From assembly GCF_031143425.1 (NCBI RefSeq), contig NC_090448.1:335308177-335372176 (forward strand): DNA of 64,000 nucleotides, read 5' to 3'. Position 1 is the first letter of the stretch. Each line of letters starts with the position of its first letter. The position numbers and the translations under genes are program-made. Source of the stretch: Pleurodeles waltl. Its lineage: Eukaryota; Chordata; Amphibia; Caudata; Salamandridae. Of the stretch, positions 60,601-64,000 are shown one piece after another. Below the pieces are notes generated by a model. It made no database searches. It was given only the letters and a program-made list of their open reading frames with translations, and was not told the origin of the DNA.

Positions 60601-62514
60601 GAGAAGGACACTCTGATAAGATTCAAGATGGAGAATGTGAAGCCATTGATGACGCTCAATGAACAGACCTTAGGTGCTTGGACTTTCAGTTTCTCAAGGT
60701 AGATCTCCTTGATTTTATGGCAAGACAGGAGGCTAGCATTATGCATAAAACCTTTTATTCACCACTTCCAAGCAGCAACCTTCAAAGCTCCATATTAGAA
60801 CCAAGTATAAAATAAAACCGAACTTCAGTCCATAAAAATCACCCTCCTCTCCTCCTCTTTTGCTTGCTGCTTTTGAACAGATAAACATACCTTATATACG
60901 TTCTTTAGAGAGATTATTTAATTGGTATTCTAAGTATATATTGTTTTTTTTTCATTATCAGGTATGTTTGATCTAATATTTATAAGGACGTAATGTCAGA
61001 ACCGAATTTATGAGTTAGGCTTAGATATTTAGTGCTTTTTTATGGACCAAATGTTATTTTTCCTGTGTTAAAGTACAAAAATGTGTGCTTTGGTGCTGTA
61101 TGCTACAATAGAGATGCCTTCGATGTCGAGGCCGTGGCATTCAACAGCCAGATAAAACTTTCAAGGGCGGTTTGACTTTCGTCTTAAACTTCGCCGTTAT
61201 AGATGCTGTCGAACTGGCTTTTGACGGTGAACAATTTGGAGTGGCACCATCATTTGCTGTTGAAACATATGACGTCATACAGGAACCTCTGGAATGGGGG
61301 GGAATGACCCAAGCCGTAATGGTAATGATGATTCTGCTTCATGATTTTCTTTAGATCTCCCTCTTCGGGACTGTTTTAAGGAGAAGGGCGTTCCCAGTGA
61401 ATGAAGCCCTGAGGTCTTTCAGCTTTCCCATGAGGCACATTCTATCACTTTCTTTCATGGCTCTTTTTTATTATTTTTTGACAAAACTCCCTGTCGTGTG
61501 TGAAGGTTATAAATGGACTACACACATTTTATGCGGGTCAGAAGCAGCCTTCTTCCTCTGACAGAGGAGCTTTCACAAACTGAGACGACATTTACAGAGA
61601 AAAAAAAACCTAAGATGGGCAAAAAAAGTGAAATTAGACAGACACTTGTAGGGGATGGCTTTGAAGCAAAGATGTGATGCCTTGTGGGGTAAAAAAAACT
61701 AAAAAATAAGGACCAGAAACCACCTGAAGTGTTAAGCGATCCACGGAGACGCAGAAGTAATGTCCAAAGCATGCTGGACTATGGAAGCTGCTGGCTTCTT
61801 AAATGAACAGTGCGTTCATTTTTCTTCTCTAGTCTTTCAACCCATGAGCTTACTTTTTTCCTTTATATATTTTCTTCTGCAAACATATTAACTTAGTCAG
61901 CACATTTGGTCGCACGCTGCACTGCAGTCTTATGCGCTATTGAAAAAAATAGTTCGAAAATAAAATAGCTTTGTTGAAGTAAGAAGACTATGCCTACGTT
62001 TGGGAAATGAAAGCTTTTTGCGCCCTAAACAAAAAGATGTTGATTTTTGAACATTAAGCATGTAGGAATGTTCTATATTTATCACTACCTGTCAAGAGAC
62101 TTCGATCCAGAACTGGGAATTATTTTGATTGCTATTCTCTACATTAGGTCACAGAAGCAAATTGCTCTAATTAGGTTGCAGCAGTTTACCAGTAATCCGG
62201 AGATAAGAGCACAGGGATGTTTGGATGACGCCAGTTGCAGCTGGGAGTTTCATGAAATCCGGTACACTACCCAGCGGTGGTAACATCAGCCACTGACGCT
62301 GCCAAATTAGCAACAGTGATGCCGTAGGTCTTGTCGGCCACACACGGCTTCTTACGAAATGGTTGTGCGTGCACTGGACAGGGTAGACAACATGTGCCAA
62401 ATGTTGTTAGGGGGCCTGGTAGAAAGACATCAATGAGACAGAGAAAACATGTTGAGTGCTTAACATAGCCATTCGAGTGCTGTGGCTCAGGCAAGAAACT
62501 TTATTTATACAAGC
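60601..62514. other. Unassigned sequence
   Basis: No recognised gene, array or terminal repeat. A frame at 61,172-61,354 has no motif. Confidence 0.3.
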
Positions 62515-64000
62515 TGTTAGATTAAGCATCCTTGGCGTGGTTTTAACCAAACGTTTTGCCTACATACCTCCTGTTTTACTGATTTCGTTTTTGTGGGGCT
62601 TAGAATTCTGTGCACTTTACCACTGCTAAAGTGCTTGTGCTCCATCCTTTAAACATTATAACATTGGCCTATGCCCAATTAGCATTTTTAATTTACTTTT
62701 GAGTCCCTAGAAGAGAGGCACTACCTGTGTCCAAGGCCTGTAAATCAAATGCTACTATTGGGTCTGCAGAACTGAGTGTGCCACCCACTTAAGTAGTCCT
62801 GAAAATATGCCTCCGGCCTGCCATTGTACAGCCTGCGTGTGCAGTTGTAAACTGCTATTTCAACCTAGCAAAGTAAACCCTTTGCCTGGCCTAAATCATC
62901 CTTTTTTAAAGCATACAGTAGGTCCTGAACAGCCCAGAGGGCAGGGTGCAGTGTATTTAAAAAGTAGGACAAGTACTTTTAAATTTCACATGTTCCGGTA
63001 GTGCAAACAAACTCTCAAATTAATTTTTCACTACTACAAGGCCTACCTCTCCCAGATGATAACATTGGAATTACCTTTTCACATTTTATAAGTGTAATTT
63101 GCAAATGGGTATAGGTAACCGCTTCAAGTTTGGTGTCTCAAATCACAATTTAAAATCCTAACTCATGGTGAAGTCAGAATTTAACTTGCAATTCAGAAAA
63201 TGCCACTTTTAGAAGGTTAGTATTTCCTTGTTTTAGCCATTTGTTGCCTTCAGCCTGTCTCTAGGACACATGACTGGGTGAGGGTGACAGTGGGCTTTTT
63301 GTATTCCTCTTAGACAGGCGCACACACAATGGGGAACTTAGTTGTGACTGGATGGGACATCACTGCCAGGATAGGGAGGAGGAGCTGGGCCCGGCTCCAC
63401 TTACACTTGAATAGGCTGTGTCTTGGGTCCACACAAAGAGCTGTATAATCCCCTGTAGTTAGTCTGGAGCTAGAGGCCAGGAAGACAGGGCTCCTGTGCA
63501 CTTCAAAGGCAAGCCTCTAAAAGTTTCTCCCAACTTCAAAGGCACAACTCTGTATAAATGCTGGAGCTCAGACACTACCACTTCAGTACACTTCTCAGCC
63601 CGTGGATACTCTGCCAGGAAGGACTGCTGTGCTGCCACAAGGACTGCCACTCTGCTGGACTGCTGTTCTGAAGGAAATGCTGCTCTGCTGTGCTGACCTG
63701 CTGACCTTTTGCCTGGGTGAAGACTGCACCTGCATCTCTTGAACCCAGAGTGACTCCAAAGGCCAGTTGGTTGGCTTACTGATCTGAAGCTCTAGGGACA
63801 TAACAGGTTTCCAACAACGTTGCATTTGCACCTGGTCTCTGACTGTGCGTCGCCCCAACTGCAGAATGCATCCTCAGTGCAGGCCCTCGCATCCCTCGTC
63901 GGCAGCAGCCTCAATAATGATGCCGGACTCTGCATCGCAGCCTTGCATCTTTTCGGAACCAACGCATCGCCCTGACTGAGTGCTGCATCCTCAACACCAG
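62515..64000 (+). mobile_element. Second copy of the long LTR, cut by window edge
   Basis: Begins TGTTAGA (62,515-62,521), matching the TxTTAGA start of the LTR at 43,744, in the same orientation. Shared blocks run in the same order through at least 63,010. It retains TG at the terminus. The copies are clearly diverged. Nothing between them encodes gag or pol, so they are independent insertions rather than the two ends of one provirus-like element. Confidence 0.65.

Noticed and set aside
43744..64000. One full-length LTR retrotransposon bounded by the two LTR copies
   Set aside because: Same orientation, but 16.6 kb between them holds unrelated elements and no gag-pol, and the copies are diverged.

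Overview
This window looks like non-genic sequence from a very large, repeat-saturated vertebrate genome. I infer a salamander, most likely a newt. The basis is the mixture: Harbinger elements with Myb/SANT-like partner genes, piggyBac-like elements with hairpin arrays, a DIRS-type tyrosine-recombinase element, a GIY-YIG Penelope-like element, old L1, hAT and L2-like debris, and long solo LTRs. I found no convincing host gene, tRNA, rRNA or CRISPR array. Species assignment is inference.

Layout. 0-4.4 kb: a decayed L1 retrotransposon on +, cut by a 627-bp inverted-repeat element (2271-2897) tiled end to end by hairpins. 4.7-13.3 kb: a Harbinger-type locus with a Myb/SANT-like gene (+), a split transposase gene (-), and a second, broken Myb-like gene (+) behind an apparent shared promoter; the second gene's 3' part expands into five consecutive tandem arrays. 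13.4-14.0 kb: a second L1 fragment on -. 17.87-22.45 kb: a transposase-less piggyBac-like element (A) flanked by CTAA/TTAA, sitting inside one copy of a ~500-bp tandem repeat whose neighbour preserves the empty site. 24.76-25.15 kb: a hAT relic. 25.8-27.2 kb: a degenerate short-unit array. 27.9-28.3 kb: a MITE with an 8-bp duplication. 32.7 and 33.8-34.7 kb: two further palindromic elements.

34.7-49.9 kb is a nested repeat complex. A GC-rich hairpin/minisatellite repeat is interrupted at TTAA by piggyBac-like element B (36,237-40,832), which carries a recognisable but broken transposase. Copies of an 'actataac'-type dispersed repeat recur, a 2.2-kb solo LTR lies in an AT microsatellite, and an uninterrupted copy of the GC-rich repeat lies at 48-49 kb. 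49.86-52.28 kb: a 5'-truncated Penelope-like element with a 381-codon open frame (end of the reverse transcriptase plus GIY-YIG endonuclease) and a degenerate hammerhead-ribozyme-like motif downstream. 53.0-57.7 kb: a DIRS-like element on - with matching 35-bp terminal inverted repeats and decayed gag, RT, RNase H and recombinase. 57.7-64.0 kb: diffuse repeats, a GATA microsatellite and the start of a second copy of the 44-kb LTR.

There is no host operon or pathway here. The genes are parts of separate transposable elements, and the relations between them are insertion, nesting and decay. The most unusual items are the three-gene Harbinger locus, the frame-preserving repeat arrays in its second Myb gene, the hairpin-tiled elements, and the hammerhead-like fold in the Penelope element.
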